Shown: positions 51,018 through 60,537, numbered from the stretch's first letter. The stretch is 64,000 nucleotides of DNA from Streptomyces galbus (GCF_005280195.1 NZ_SZPR01000035.1:1-64000), one strand, 5' to 3'. Translations and numbers: made by a program. Notes: generated from the sequence alone by a model not told the origin.

Positions 51018-52061
51018 ATGAACCACGTGGCGAACCCCGAGCGCTACGACGGGCCCATGCGTTACCGGCGCACCGGACGCTCAGGGCTCGACCTGCCCGT
51101 CCTGTCCCTCGGCTACTGGCACAACTTCGGCGACGACCGCGCCTTCGAGACCCAGCGCGAGATCGCCCTGCGCGCCTTCGACCTCGGGATCACCCACCAC
51201 GACCTCGCGAACAACTACGGGCCGCCCTACGGCGCCGCCGAGAGCAACTTCGGCCGTCTGCTCCGGCGGGACCTGGCGCCGTACCGGGACGAGCTGGTGA
51301 TCTCCACGAAGGCCGGCTGGGACATGTGGCCCGGGCCGTACGGGCAGGGCGGCGGCTCCCGCAAGTACCTGCTCGCCTCGCTGGACCAGTCACTGCGCCG
51401 GACGGGCCTCGACTACGTCGACATCTTCTACTCCCACCGGCTCGACGCGAGCACGCCGCTGGAGGAGACGATGGGCGCGCTCGACACCGCGGTCCGCCAG
51501 GGCAAGGCCCTGTACGTGGGCATCTCCTCCTACGACGCCGAGCGGACGCGGGAGGCCGCCGCGATCCTCCGGGACCTCGGCACGCCCCTGCTCATCCACC
51601 AGCCGTCGTACAGCATGCTCAACCGCTGGATCGAGACCGAGGGGCTGCTCGACGTCGCCCAGGAGGAGGGCTTCGGCGTCATCGGCTTCACCGCGCTGGC
51701 CCAGGGCCTGCTGACCGGCCGCTACCTCGACGGCGTCCCGGAGGGCTCGCGGGCCGCGCGGGGAACGTCCCTCGACCCGGCGTGGCTGACCGACGAGATG
51801 CGCGCCCGGCTGAACGCCCTGAACGACATCGCCGGCCGCCGGGGCCAGACCCTGGCCCAGATGGCGCTGGCCTGGGCGCTGCGCGACCCGCGCGTGACCT
51901 CCCTGGTCATCGGCGCGTCGCGGACCGAGCAGCTCGAGCAGAACGTGGCCGCCCTGGACCGCCTCGACTTCACCGCCGAGGAGCTGGCCGAGATCGACCA
52001 GCACGCCACCGACGGCGGCGTCGACCTGTGGCGCGACGCGCGGCTGGGCAACCTCGGCTGA
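51018..52061 (+). CDS. aldo/keto reductase, YghZ/L-glyceraldehyde-3-phosphate reductase-like
   Basis: 347 residues from ATG 51018 (GGAGA eight bases upstream). It opens MRYRRTGRSGLDLPVLSLG and has the catalytic Asp/Tyr region THHDLANNYGPPYGAAE, Lys in ISTKAGWDMWPGPYG, and His in IFYSHRLDASTP. The C-terminal NADPH-binding region is VIGASRTEQLEQNVAAL. The KAGWDMWPGPYG loop is typical of YghZ-type reductases, which detoxify L-glyceraldehyde-3-phosphate and methylglyoxal. A sugar-metabolism role near xylan genes is possible. Confidence 0.9.
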   Translation: MNHVANPERYDGPMRYRRTGRSGLDLPVLSLGYWHNFGDDRAFETQREIALRAFDLGITHHDLANNYGPPYGAAESNFGRLLRRDLAPYRDELVISTKAGWDMWPGPYGQGGGSRKYLLASLDQSLRRTGLDYVDIFYSHRLDASTPLEETMGALDTAVRQGKALYVGISSYDAERTREAAAILRDLGTPLLIHQPSYSMLNRWIETEGLLDVAQEEGFGVIGFTALAQGLLTGRYLDGVPEGSRAARGTSLDPAWLTDEMRARLNALNDIAGRRGQTLAQMALAWALRDPRVTSLVIGASRTEQLEQNVAALDRLDFTAEELAEIDQHATDGGVDLWRDARLGNLG

Positions 52062-52091
52062 CGGGCTGACGGGCTGACGCGCTGACGCCTT

Positions 52092-52120
52092 GGGGGCGCC
52101 CCTCGCTTTGGGGGCGCCCC
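52092..52120. terminator. double palindrome between convergent aldo/keto reductase and NAD kinase genes
   Basis: GGGGGCGCCCC occurs twice (52092-52102 and 52110-52120) and the copies pair with each other. Just before it the reductase stop is followed by a short tandem of GCTGACGS units (52059-52088). Confidence 0.6.
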
Positions 52121-52136
52121 GTGCCGCCTTCCGTGG

Positions 52137-53204
52137 TCAGCCCTGCGCGCCGTCCGGTGCCGTGACCAGGCTCAGGTGGGCCATGTCGCCGGGCGGCGGC
52201 GTGGTCACCGACCAGAAGGGCGTGGGGGTGCCGTCGGCGACCGCCGCCGGGGCGTCCGTGAGGTTCATGCGGTCGCGCAGGCGCCCGTAGAAGTCCATGG
52301 GGCCGAGGCGCACCGCCCGCAGCCGGCGCTGGGCGGCGTAGACGCCGATCCAGTCGCCCGGCTCCAGGACGCCCCGCACCTGGCCGTCGATGCTGACGGC
52401 GGCCCGGCCGGAGCGTTCGAGGACGCGCAGGCCGACCGGCTCGTCGGGGGCGGTGACCACCGACCGGTTGAACGTCATGTGCGCGGCGACCGGGGTGAAG
52501 ACGAGCGCCTCCGCCCGCGGGGAGACGACGGGGCCGCCGGCGGCGAAGCTGTAGGCGGTGGAGCCGGTCGGCGTGGCCACCAGCAGCGCGTCGGCGGAGT
52601 ACGAGGCGAGCAGCCTGCCGGAGACGTAGACCCCGACCGACACCTGACGGTCGCGGGCCAGCTTCTCCAGGACGATGTCGTTGAGCGCGGTGACGTGCAG
52701 CGGGATGCCCCACTCGTCGTCCACCACGCAGTCGGTGCGCACGGCGGGCGGCGGCAGCAGCGGGCCGCGCCCGTAGCTCATCAGCGACTCCACGTCCGGC
52801 GGCAGCTCCAGGCGGCGTGAGGCGCGCAGCGTGAGCAGCATCCGGCTGTCCGGCTCGAACCGGTCCTCGCGCACGGCGTCCAGCGCCTCGCGCACCGCCG
52901 AGGCCGACACCTCGGTGAGGAACCCCACCCGGCCCAGGTCGACCCCGAGGACCAGCGCGTCGTTCTCGGCGGCCAGCCGCGCGCCGCGCAGGAACGTGCC
53001 GTCGCCGCCCAGGGTGACGACGAGGTCGGGGTCGCCCGCGGCGGCGACCTCCTCGCGGGCGCTGCGCCGCCCGCCGTCGTGCCACACGTCGATGTCGGTG
53101 CACTGCACGGCGTACCGCGCGCACCAAGCGCGCACCACGTCGGCCGCCTGCACGGCCTCCGGCCGTCCGCCGTGCACGACCAGTCCGAGCCTGTTCACTG
53201 CCAC
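52137..53204 (-). CDS. nadK: NAD kinase
   Basis: 355 residues from GTG 53204, which has GGGAGG five bases upstream; an ATG 60 bp earlier would add an Arg/Ala-rich leader without a clear site. The NAD kinase signature is LVVTLGGDGTFLRGA (GGDG, ~63-66), then GVDLGRVGFLTEV, ALNDIVLEKLA (NE/D motif) and TPTGSTAYSFAAGGPVV. It phosphorylates NAD to NADP using ATP or polyphosphate. Streptomyces usually have more than one NAD kinase; this one is longer than average owing to a tail of ~50 residues. Confidence 0.9.
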   Translation of the reverse strand: MAVNRLGLVVHGGRPEAVQAADVVRAWCARYAVQCTDIDVWHDGGRRSAREEVAAAGDPDLVVTLGGDGTFLRGARLAAENDALVLGVDLGRVGFLTEVSASAVREALDAVREDRFEPDSRMLLTLRASRRLELPPDVESLMSYGRGPLLPPPAVRTDCVVDDEWGIPLHVTALNDIVLEKLARDRQVSVGVYVSGRLLASYSADALLVATPTGSTAYSFAAGGPVVSPRAEALVFTPVAAHMTFNRSVVTAPDEPVGLRVLERSGRAAVSIDGQVRGVLEPGDWIGVYAAQRRLRAVRLGPMDFYGRLRDRMNLTDAPAAVADGTPTPFWSVTTPPPGDMAHLSLVTAPDGAQG

Positions 53205-53428
53205 CACTGCCTCCCGGGCCGCTCGTCGTGTCGGTGCGCGGGTGCCCGTCACGTCGCCGTTCATCTCTGCCCGCGCGGTATCGCCGGATCACCGGGGCGC
53301 GGCCGACGGGTGGACGCGCGTCCGGTGCCGTCCGCCCGCGGTGCGCGCCCGGTCGTGTAGCAGACTGATCGCATGCGGCCCGGCGGCAGGACGTACGGGC
53401 CGGGCCCCGACCGGCGAGAGGTGTCGAC

Positions 53429-53755
53429 GTGTCCGTCGTGAAGATCAATGTGCTGACGGTTCCGGAGGAGCAGCGCGAGGTGCTGGAGAAGCGGTTCGCG
53501 TCCCGGGCCGGCGTCGTGGAGTCGCAGGACGGGTTCGAGTGGTTCGAGCTGCTGCGGCCGGTGGCGGGCACGGACCAGTACCTGGTGTACACCCGCTGGC
53601 GCAGCGAGGAGGACTTCCAGAACTGGATGTCCGGCCCGATGCAGGCGGCGCACCGCGGCGGCGGCGAGGGCGGCGAGCGCCCGCGCCCGGCCGCCTCGGA
53701 CTCCTCCGTCTGGTCCTTCGAGGTGGTCCAGCAGGCGGCACCGAAGAACGGCTGA
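53429..53755 (+). CDS. antibiotic biosynthesis monooxygenase (ABM) domain protein
   Basis: 108 residues from GTG with GAGAGG seven bases upstream. The ABM fold is plain: VVKINVLTVPEEQREVLEKRF, then GFEWFELLRPVAGTDQYLVY, TRWRSEEDFQNWMSG and an alpha/beta ferredoxin-like end. The Asn/Trp/His set of IsdG-type heme oxygenases is partly present (WFELLRP, W in FQNWM, H in AAHRGG), so heme degradation is possible. It is divergent from NAD kinase. Confidence 0.87.
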   Translation: MSVVKINVLTVPEEQREVLEKRFASRAGVVESQDGFEWFELLRPVAGTDQYLVYTRWRSEEDFQNWMSGPMQAAHRGGGEGGERPRPAASDSSVWSFEVVQQAAPKNG

Positions 53756-53885
53756 CCGCCCGCGGTGGACCGGTCGCCGGCCGGCGATCGCTCGCGGTGG
53801 AGCGGTCACCGGCCGGTGATCGCTGACGGTGGGGGCCGACGGCCGGAGCGTGGCCCCGTCGGCGAGCGCCCGGTAGCCTCCGTGC

Positions 53886-54719
53886 ATGTCCGAGCCGGCC
53901 GGCGACCCGTCCGCGGTCCGCCGCTTCTACGACGCCCTCGCCGACGACTACCACCTGATCTACCCCGACTGGGAGACCAGCGTGCGCCGGCAGGGCGCCG
54001 CACTGGACGCCCTGATCGGCCGCGCGGGGGCGGCGGTGCTGGACTGCTCCTGCGGTATCGGCACCCAGGCGATCGGCCTGGCGCTGTGCGGGCACCGGGT
54101 CACGGGCACCGACCTGAGCGTCCGCGCCGCGGCCCGGGCGGGCCGCGAGGCGGCGCGGCGTGGCCTGGCCCTGCCGACGGCCGCGGCCGACATGCGCCGC
54201 CTGCCGTTCCCCGACGGCAGCTTCGACGTGGTGGTCTGCGCCGACAACTCCTTGCCGCACCTGCTGACGGAACGGGACGTGCTGGCCGCCCTCGCGGAGA
54301 TGCGCCGCGTGCTGCGCCCGTCGGGCCGACTGCTGGTCAGCACCCGCCCGTACGACGACCTCCTGCGGGCCCGTCCCGAGGCGACTCCCCCGCAGGTGCG
54401 CCCCTCCCCCGGTGCCGACGGGCGCACGGTCACCTTCCAGCTCTGGCACTGGCACGAGGACGGCGAGCACTACGACCTGGAGCACTTCCAGCTCCGTCCG
54501 GCGGACGGGGACTGGCGCGTCACCGTCCGCCGGGCCCCGTACTGGGCTCTCGCTGCGGACCGACTCGCCGCTCTGGCCGGCGAGGCCGGATTCGTACGGC
54601 TCCGGTGGCGGGCGCCGGAGGAGACCGGGTTCTTCCAACCGGTGCTGACGGCCGACGCCGGGCCGGACGGGGAGCGCGCCGGGCCGGGCCGGGAGACGGC
54701 CGGGCCGGGCGGCGGCTGA
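53886..54719 (+). CDS. class I SAM-dependent methyltransferase
   Basis: 277 residues. It starts VRRFYDALADDYHLIYPDWE, like glycine/sarcosine N-methyltransferase relatives. Motif I is AVLDCSCGIGTQAIGLAL (~54-71), motif post-I GTDLS, motif II FDVVVCADNSLPHLL and motif III LRPSGRLLVSTRPYDD. The last ~25 residues are a Gly/Pro-rich tail. The substrate is likely a small amine or amino acid (inference). A hairpin follows the stop. Confidence 0.87.
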   Translation: MSEPAGDPSAVRRFYDALADDYHLIYPDWETSVRRQGAALDALIGRAGAAVLDCSCGIGTQAIGLALCGHRVTGTDLSVRAAARAGREAARRGLALPTAAADMRRLPFPDGSFDVVVCADNSLPHLLTERDVLAALAEMRRVLRPSGRLLVSTRPYDDLLRARPEATPPQVRPSPGADGRTVTFQLWHWHEDGEHYDLEHFQLRPADGDWRVTVRRAPYWALAADRLAALAGEAGFVRLRWRAPEETGFFQPVLTADAGPDGERAGPGRETAGPGGG

Positions 54720-54744
54720 GGCCGTGGCGTCGGCCGCCGCCCGT

Positions 54745-54781
54745 GCCACCGGGTCGAACACCGCGTGCGTCGCCCGGTGGC
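54745..54781. terminator. hairpin between methyltransferase and secreted M19-like gene
   Basis: GCCACCGGG and CCCGGTGGC form a 9-bp stem with a 19-base loop between convergent genes. Confidence 0.5.
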
Positions 54782-54793
54782 CGGACGGGCCGT

Positions 54794-56845
54794 TCAGTCG
54801 CTGTGGACCGTCATCTCGTACAGCGAGTAACCCCAGTTCGTGCCGCGCTGCACCCCGTGGACGCGTACCCAGCGTGCCGGGGTGCCGGCGAAGGTGGCCG
54901 TGTCCAGGCCGCCGTCGCCGGTGGTGGTGGACCAGGCGGTCCGCCAGGTGGTGCCGTCCGTGGACAGCTCGATGCGGTACGACCTGGCGTACGCCCGCTC
55001 CCAGTCGAGGGTGACCCGGCCCACCCGGTGGGTGGTGCCGAGGTCGGCGGTCAGCCACTGGTCGTCGCTCCAGCCGGAGGCCCAGCGGGTGTCCCGGTCG
55101 CCGTCGACGGCCCGGCCCGGCGCGTAGCCGGTGAACGGGTTCCACTCGGTCGAACTCGCGGTCGCCGTCGCGCCGTCGGCGAGGTTCACGGCCGCCTGGT
55201 GCTGCTCCGTGGCCCCCCAGGTGCCCAGGTAGGACTCGGCGCCACGGAAGAGGTCGCCGACCACGTCCTGGCCGCCGACCTGGCGGATGTCCTCGATCCA
55301 GTCGGGGATGAGGCCGGCGTGGGCGCCGCCGTCGGTGTTGATGTCCCAGGTGCGTTCACCGGTGACCTGCCGGTCGAGGACCGAGCCTCCGTCGACGCTG
55401 CGGAAGGGGTACGTCACCGGGTGCGGGGCGTCCGCGCCGCGCGGCGCGGGGTGGGAGCCGACGCCGTTGAAGTCGGTGCCGTAGCCGTAGCCGACGCCGT
55501 ACCGGTCGCGCAGCGCCTTGGTGCGGGCGGCCTCGGCGACGAAGCCCTCCGAGCCGTGCATGTACTGGGCGACGAAGCCGCCGAGCCGGTACACCCGCTC
55601 GGTCCAGTCCAGGTCCATCCAGCTGTGCGAGGAGAGCACGCCGGGGTAGCGCGCGGACTCGAAGATGTCGAGCGCGCGGCCGACGGCCTTGACGCTCATG
55701 TGGTCGATCTCCAGCATCATCTTGCGCTGCATCATGCCGCGCACCGCGTACTCGCCGAGGGCGGTGAGCCCGCGGGTGTTGCACTGCGCGTCACTGTCGT
55801 ACCGCGGGACCGCGGTACCCGCCGGCAGGTCGGCCTCCGCGGCGGACGGCTGGGTGCCGATGGGGTTGTCGTGCTGCGGGCCGGTGCACTTCTCCGTCTT
55901 CCAGAAGGTGCCGGTCGACAGGAACTGCCCGACGTTGATGGCCGTTCCGAGGCCGCCCTCGTCGAAGCGGACGCCGCACAGCGCGTTGTCGAACTTGTGG
56001 CACAGGAACATGCTGCGCACGCCCAGCGCGTACAGCTCGTCCAGGCCCTTGTCGATGTCCGCCCTGCTGCACTGCGGAACGTCCAGCACCTGCTTGCAGC
56101 CGAACGGTTCGGACGTCTCCACGCCCAGGATCACCGCGAGTTTGCCCTGTTCGATCACCTGGCGGGCCTGCGCGGCGTCGGTGACGACGCGGAACCAGCC
56201 CTTGCCGGTGCCGCCGTACATCCGGTCGACGTACGCCTGCAGGTCGTACGTCAGCTTCGCCTGGAGCCGGATCGAGGTCATCTCGTCGCAGCTGCGGTCC
56301 TTGAAGAAGTAGACCGAGCAGATCACGCCGTTGGTCACGAGGTCGTTGACGAGGACGCGCTGGCCGCCGCGCCAGGCCCGCTCGACCCACGCGTAGTAGT
56401 TGGCCTGGTGGGTCATCGAGTCGTAGGCCGGCCAGTCCTTGAACGTCGGCCAGCCGACCGGGTCGTGCCGGCCGTCGCCGCCGTGGGTGATGTAGTCGAA
56501 CACCGCGAGCGTGCCGTCGGGGTAGTGCTCCGGGCAGTCCTTCAGGGCGTCGGCGACGCCCGCCTCGGAGAACACCTTGCCGCAGATCAGCCGCCCGCCG
56601 AACGCCTCGTTGGAGAACAGGTGGTCGTGCGCGTCGACGAATCCCCGCACCCGGCCGTCCGGCGTGGTGCCCCGGAAGGGCTCACCGGTGACGCCGATCT
56701 GCGAGTCCGGGGCGGGGCGTGCGGTGGGCAGCCACCAGGCGTCGTCGGCTCCGGCGGCGGTGGCCGGTGCCGGGCCGAAGGTGACGGCGAGGACGAGGAG
56801 CAGCAGTGCGAAGACCACGGTGTGCGGGCGTCGGGCGTCTGTCAC
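54794..56845 (-). CDS. secreted metal-dependent hydrolase (M19-like) with F5/8-type discoidin domain
   Basis: 683 residues from GTG with GAGGGA eight bases upstream. The signal peptide covers ~1-31 (VVFALLLLVLAVTFG). The catalytic TIM-barrel region (~60-520) has metal-site features: VDAHDHLFS (HxH), a Glu in LGVETSEPFG, LCHKFDNALCG, EIDHMSVKAV and SSHSWMD, as in renal dipeptidase/amidohydrolase folds. Residues ~545-683 are a discoidin/CBM32 domain (ATASSTEWNPFTGYAPGRAV, DTRWASGWSDDQWLTADLG). It probably hydrolyses an extracellular glycoconjugate or peptide. It is monocistronic. Confidence 0.82.
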   Translation of the reverse strand: MTDARRPHTVVFALLLLVLAVTFGPAPATAAGADDAWWLPTARPAPDSQIGVTGEPFRGTTPDGRVRGFVDAHDHLFSNEAFGGRLICGKVFSEAGVADALKDCPEHYPDGTLAVFDYITHGGDGRHDPVGWPTFKDWPAYDSMTHQANYYAWVERAWRGGQRVLVNDLVTNGVICSVYFFKDRSCDEMTSIRLQAKLTYDLQAYVDRMYGGTGKGWFRVVTDAAQARQVIEQGKLAVILGVETSEPFGCKQVLDVPQCSRADIDKGLDELYALGVRSMFLCHKFDNALCGVRFDEGGLGTAINVGQFLSTGTFWKTEKCTGPQHDNPIGTQPSAAEADLPAGTAVPRYDSDAQCNTRGLTALGEYAVRGMMQRKMMLEIDHMSVKAVGRALDIFESARYPGVLSSHSWMDLDWTERVYRLGGFVAQYMHGSEGFVAEAARTKALRDRYGVGYGYGTDFNGVGSHPAPRGADAPHPVTYPFRSVDGGSVLDRQVTGERTWDINTDGGAHAGLIPDWIEDIRQVGGQDVVGDLFRGAESYLGTWGATEQHQAAVNLADGATATASSTEWNPFTGYAPGRAVDGDRDTRWASGWSDDQWLTADLGTTHRVGRVTLDWERAYARSYRIELSTDGTTWRTAWSTTTGDGGLDTATFAGTPARWVRVHGVQRGTNWGYSLYEMTVHSD

Positions 56846-56982
56846 GGTCCACGTCCCTCGGTCGGCGGGTCGGCGCGGTCGACCCCCAGGATTGTCATGA
56901 CCAGCGCAACGTTGCTGACGCAGGATCACCACTGGCCCGCTCCCCCGTCAAGAGCCGCGCCGCAGTTGGGTGTTACGAGGGG

Positions 56983-58209
56983 TTACAGCCCGGTCGGCGC
57001 CTCACGCGCCCAGCGCCGGACCACCGGCACGCACCGCTCGGCGAACCGCTCGTAGTCGTCCGGGGTGTTGTAGACGTGCGCGGACAGCCGCAGGTAGCCG
57101 ACGCCCGCGAAGCTGGTGAACGCGGCCTCCGCGCCCAGCTCGGCGGTCGCCCGGTCGCGCAGCGCGTCGGCCTCGACGCGGGTGGCGGCCAGTCCCTCCG
57201 GGAGCCGGACGAGCCGCATGCCGGGCACGGGCATCCCGACGTCGACGGCCTCGGCGCCGGTTCCCTCGAAGGCCGCCGCCACCACCCGCGCGCCGTACTC
57301 GGCCAGTTCGTCCAAGTAGCGCCGGGCGGTGTCCCATCTCCAGGTGCGCTCCACGAAGTCCAGGGCCGCCGGCGCGGCGAGGCAGCCGGTGGCGTCCAGG
57401 GTGCCCTGGTGGTCGAAGCGGTCCGGGTAGGGCTCGGCCGCGCCCCAGGAGTCGATCAGCGGGTACAGCTCCTCGCGCAGCGGGCCGCGCGCGACGAGGG
57501 CCGCCGTGCCGCGCGGCGCGCAGCCCCACTTGTGCAGGTTGCCCACCCAGGCGTCGCAGACCAGCCCGTCCAACGGCGCGGCGAGCAGTCCGGGCGCGTG
57601 GGCCCCGTCGACCAGGAACGGCACGCCGAGCCGAGCCGCCTCCGCGCCCACCGCCTCGACCGGCAGGCGGCGCGCGGTCGCCGAGGTGATCTGGTCGAGC
57701 ACGACGAGCGCGACCCCTTCGTCCACCTCTGCCAGCACCGCCTCCGCCGCCTGGCGGGCATCGGCGTCCAGAGGTACGTGGGCCGTGCGCACCCGGCCGC
57801 CCCACCGCCGGGCCAGCCGCTCCGCGCCCATCGTGACGGCGCCGTAGCCGTGGTCGGTGACCACCACGTCGCCGCCGGGGCGCGCGGCCAGGGCGGCGTG
57901 GACGACGCTCGCCCCGGCGCTGGCGTTGGGCACCAGGGCCAGGTCCCCGGCGTCGGTCCGCAGGAAGTCGGCGATCCGGGCCCGCGTGGCGGCGATCCGG
58001 CCGGGCAGGGCCGGGAACCACGCGACCGGGGCGCGCTCCATCTCGGCCCGCAGTTCGTTCTGGCGCTCCTGCGCCACCCGGGGCACGGCACCGAAGGAGC
58101 CGTGGTTCAGGTGCAGCATCCCGGGGTCGAGGGTCCACGCCCGGGCGGCCGGGGTGCCGTCGTCCAGCGACAACGGACGGGGGGCGGCGACGACGTCGGC
58201 CTGGCTCAC
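56983..58209 (-). CDS. PLP-dependent class V aminotransferase (isopenicillin N epimerase-like)
   Basis: 408 residues from GTG 58209 with GAGGAG directly upstream; a GTG 12 bp earlier lacks a site. It has HLNHGSFGAVPR at the start, a phosphate/ring contact in NASAGASVV, Asp-x-Ala-His in FLVDGAHAPG, and the PLP Lys in VGNLHKWGCAPRG near residue 226. The family includes isopenicillin N epimerases and cysteine desulfurase-like enzymes; relatives also act on hercynylcysteine sulfoxide in ergothioneine synthesis. No pathway partner is adjacent. Confidence 0.88.
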   Translation of the reverse strand: MSQADVVAAPRPLSLDDGTPAARAWTLDPGMLHLNHGSFGAVPRVAQERQNELRAEMERAPVAWFPALPGRIAATRARIADFLRTDAGDLALVPNASAGASVVHAALAARPGGDVVVTDHGYGAVTMGAERLARRWGGRVRTAHVPLDADARQAAEAVLAEVDEGVALVVLDQITSATARRLPVEAVGAEAARLGVPFLVDGAHAPGLLAAPLDGLVCDAWVGNLHKWGCAPRGTAALVARGPLREELYPLIDSWGAAEPYPDRFDHQGTLDATGCLAAPAALDFVERTWRWDTARRYLDELAEYGARVVAAAFEGTGAEAVDVGMPVPGMRLVRLPEGLAATRVEADALRDRATAELGAEAAFTSFAGVGYLRLSAHVYNTPDDYERFAERCVPVVRRWAREAPTGL

Positions 58210-58598
58210 GTCACTCCTCACGCGCCCGAGGGGAAACTGGCGGGCACCGGTGGAAGGGGGTCGCGGTCACGATACCCACGGTGGGTGGGGGTCGGGAGGC
58301 GCGGGGCGGGGGCGACAGCCGGTGCGGGTTCCGACGCGCGCGTGGAGCGACATGACCGGCAGCGGCGGAGCCGGGGGCTCACGTGACACGTGACCGGCGG
58401 CGGGGCCGGGGACGGCTCACTGCGCGGACGGGCGAGGGGTTCGGCGTGGGCCGCGCGACCCTGGGGGGGCGCACGGCGCCGGGGCGTGAACCCTGGATGC
58501 GCCCCGGTCCCGACCGGGACAATGCCGGTCACCGGTGATCACGGGGTCGCGGGGGCGCGCCGTGCCGCCGTAGGCCCCGGGAAGGCAGGTCTGCCGCT
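58210..58598. promoter_or_regulatory. divergent control region with 15-bp perfect palindrome
   Basis: 389 bp without a gene between the aminotransferase and the FAD-subunit gene. At 58379-58393 it contains TCACGTG-A-CACGTGA, a perfect palindrome. It is a strong candidate for a dimeric regulator site controlling one or both neighbours. Nothing else in the stretch stands out. Confidence 0.5.
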
Positions 58599-59318
58599 GT
58601 GTTGTTGCGTCTGCCCACGTCCCTGTCCGAAGCGCGGGAGTGCGTCGCCGAGGGAGCCGTCCCGATCGGCGGGGCCACCCTCGTGTGGGCCACCTTCCAG
58701 CGCGACGGCTTCCCCGAGCAGGCCGTGTCGCTGCGGCACCTGCCGGAGGCCACGGCGATCGAGCCCGACGCGCTGGGGTCGGCCGTACGACTGCACCAGA
58801 TCGACGACCGGGTGCCCGAGGTGCTGCGCGCCGCGGCGGCCACCGTGGGCACGGGGGCCGTACGCCGGACGGCGACCGTCGGCGGGAACCTCGTCGGCAG
58901 CACCCTGCGCTGCCTGCTGCCCGCGGCCCTCGTCCTGGACGCCCGTGCCACCCTGCTGGAGCAGGCGGGCGTCTACGAGACCGACCTGGCCGAGGTGGTG
59001 GAGAAGCGTCAGCTCCTGCTGAGCATCCGCTGGCGCGTGCCCCTCGTCAGCGGGTACCACAAGGCGCCCGCAGCGGCGGGCGGGCCACCGCCCCTGGTGG
59101 TCGCGAGCGCGGTGCACGCCGAGGGCGGCGGACCGCACCTGCGCGTCGCCGTCCGCGACGGCTACGACGTGCTGCGCGCGACCGTGCCCTGCGGCACCGG
59201 CGCGGACGCGGTCCTCGACGCGCTGGAACACTCCGACCTCGCCGCCCTGCCCGCCGGCGCCCGGGACGCGGTCCGTGCCCACGTCAGCGACGTCCTGGCC
59301 CGCGTCGGCGACCGCTGA
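58599..59318 (+). CDS. orphan FAD-binding subunit of the xanthine dehydrogenase/CoxM family
   Basis: 239 residues from GTG. FAD phosphate loop I is VPIGGATLVWATFQRD, loop II is RTATVGGNLVGSTLRCLLPAALV, and the DARATLL strand follows; the C-terminal CO-dehydrogenase flavoprotein-like part is short and divergent (HLRVAVRDGYDVLRATVPCG). The molybdenum and iron-sulfur subunits normally encoded with it are absent. It may serve another complex or act alone. No operon partner: the next gene is a membrane protein 67 bp on. Confidence 0.78.
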   Translation: MLLRLPTSLSEARECVAEGAVPIGGATLVWATFQRDGFPEQAVSLRHLPEATAIEPDALGSAVRLHQIDDRVPEVLRAAAATVGTGAVRRTATVGGNLVGSTLRCLLPAALVLDARATLLEQAGVYETDLAEVVEKRQLLLSIRWRVPLVSGYHKAPAAAGGPPPLVVASAVHAEGGGPHLRVAVRDGYDVLRATVPCGTGADAVLDALEHSDLAALPAGARDAVRAHVSDVLARVGDR

Positions 59319-59385
59319 GGGGCAACGGACGCACCGTGGGCGGCCGGTGGGGAGTGGACCGCCGGACGCGGGTTACCCGCAGGGC

Positions 59386-60537
59386 ATGGCTCGCTTCCCC
59401 AGGCTTGGACACAGAGACACGCACGAGACGCCCGATCCCACGGCCGGGCCCCGAGCTGCCGCGGAACGGGAGTCCCCGCAGCGCTCCCGGAACGAGGAGC
59501 AGCGCGACGGCGCCACCGACGACGAGCGCTACGGGCCCGACGAGGAGGTGGAGCAGGCCGCGCCGGACAGCCCCGCCGCCCTGCCCCGCCACTCCTGGGG
59601 CCGAGTCCTCAAGGGCACGCTGCGGGAGTTCAAGGACGACGAACTGACCGACCGCGCCGCCTCGTTGACCTACTACGGCGTGCTGTCGCTGTTCCCGGCG
59701 CTGCTGGTGCTCGTGTCGGTGCTCGGCATCACGGGCAAGTCGGCCACCGACAAGGTGCTGGACAACCTCCGCCAGCTCACGCCGGGTTCCGCCCGGGACA
59801 TCGTCACCCGTGCCGTGGAGCAGTTGCAGGGCAACGCGGGGACCGGCTCCGTCATGGCGATCGTCGGCCTGGTGCTGGCGGTGTGGTCGGCGTCCGGCTA
59901 CGTCGCCGCGTTCATCCGCTGCGCCAACGCCGTCTACGACATGCCCGAGGGACGGCCGGTGTGGAAGATCCTGCCGATCCGGGTGGCCCTGACGGTGGTC
60001 CTGATGGTGCTGGCGGTGGTCAGTGCGCTGATCGTGGTGTTCACGGGCGGCATCGCCCACCAGGCCGGCACCGCGCTCGGCATCGGCGACACGGCGCTCA
60101 CCGTGTGGTCGATCGCCAAGTGGCCCGTGCTGGTCGTCCTGGTCACCGCCATGATCGCGATCCTGTACTGGGCGAGCCCGAACGCCAAGGTCAAGGGCTT
60201 CAAGTGGATCACCCCGGGCAGCTTCCTGGCGTTGCTGGTGTGGTTGATCGCCTCGGCCGGGTTCGCGTTCTACGTCGCCAACTTCGCCTCGTACAACAAG
60301 ACCTACGGCACGATGGCCGGCGTCATCGTCTTCCTGGTCTGGCTGTGGATCAGCAATCTGGCGATCCTGCTGGGCCTGGAGTTCGACGCCGAGACCGCCC
60401 GTCAGCGGGCCGTCGCCGGGGGGTTCCCGCCCGACGCGGAGCCGTACACCGAGCCGCGGGACACGCGGACCTGGGACGAGCAGGACCGGCGGCGCCTGGA
60501 CGAGACGCTCCCCGAGCAGCTGCGCCCGGCGGAGTGA
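59386..60537 (+). CDS. YihY/BrkB-family inner membrane protein
   Basis: 383 residues from ATG 59386. A hydrophilic, charged N-terminus (1-75) precedes the YihY domain: FKDDELTDRAASLTYYGVLSLFP with about six transmembrane helices (around 96-120, 155-180, 195-220, 235-255, 270-295 and 300-325) and YNKTYGTMAGVIVFLVWLWIS near the end. The C-terminal tail is acidic and cytoplasmic. The family is annotated as virulence factor BrkB or ribonuclease BN by history, but its function is unsettled (transport or envelope). Confidence 0.88.
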   Translation: MARFPRLGHRDTHETPDPTAGPRAAAERESPQRSRNEEQRDGATDDERYGPDEEVEQAAPDSPAALPRHSWGRVLKGTLREFKDDELTDRAASLTYYGVLSLFPALLVLVSVLGITGKSATDKVLDNLRQLTPGSARDIVTRAVEQLQGNAGTGSVMAIVGLVLAVWSASGYVAAFIRCANAVYDMPEGRPVWKILPIRVALTVVLMVLAVVSALIVVFTGGIAHQAGTALGIGDTALTVWSIAKWPVLVVLVTAMIAILYWASPNAKVKGFKWITPGSFLALLVWLIASAGFAFYVANFASYNKTYGTMAGVIVFLVWLWISNLAILLGLEFDAETARQRAVAGGFPPDAEPYTEPRDTRTWDEQDRRRLDETLPEQLRPAE

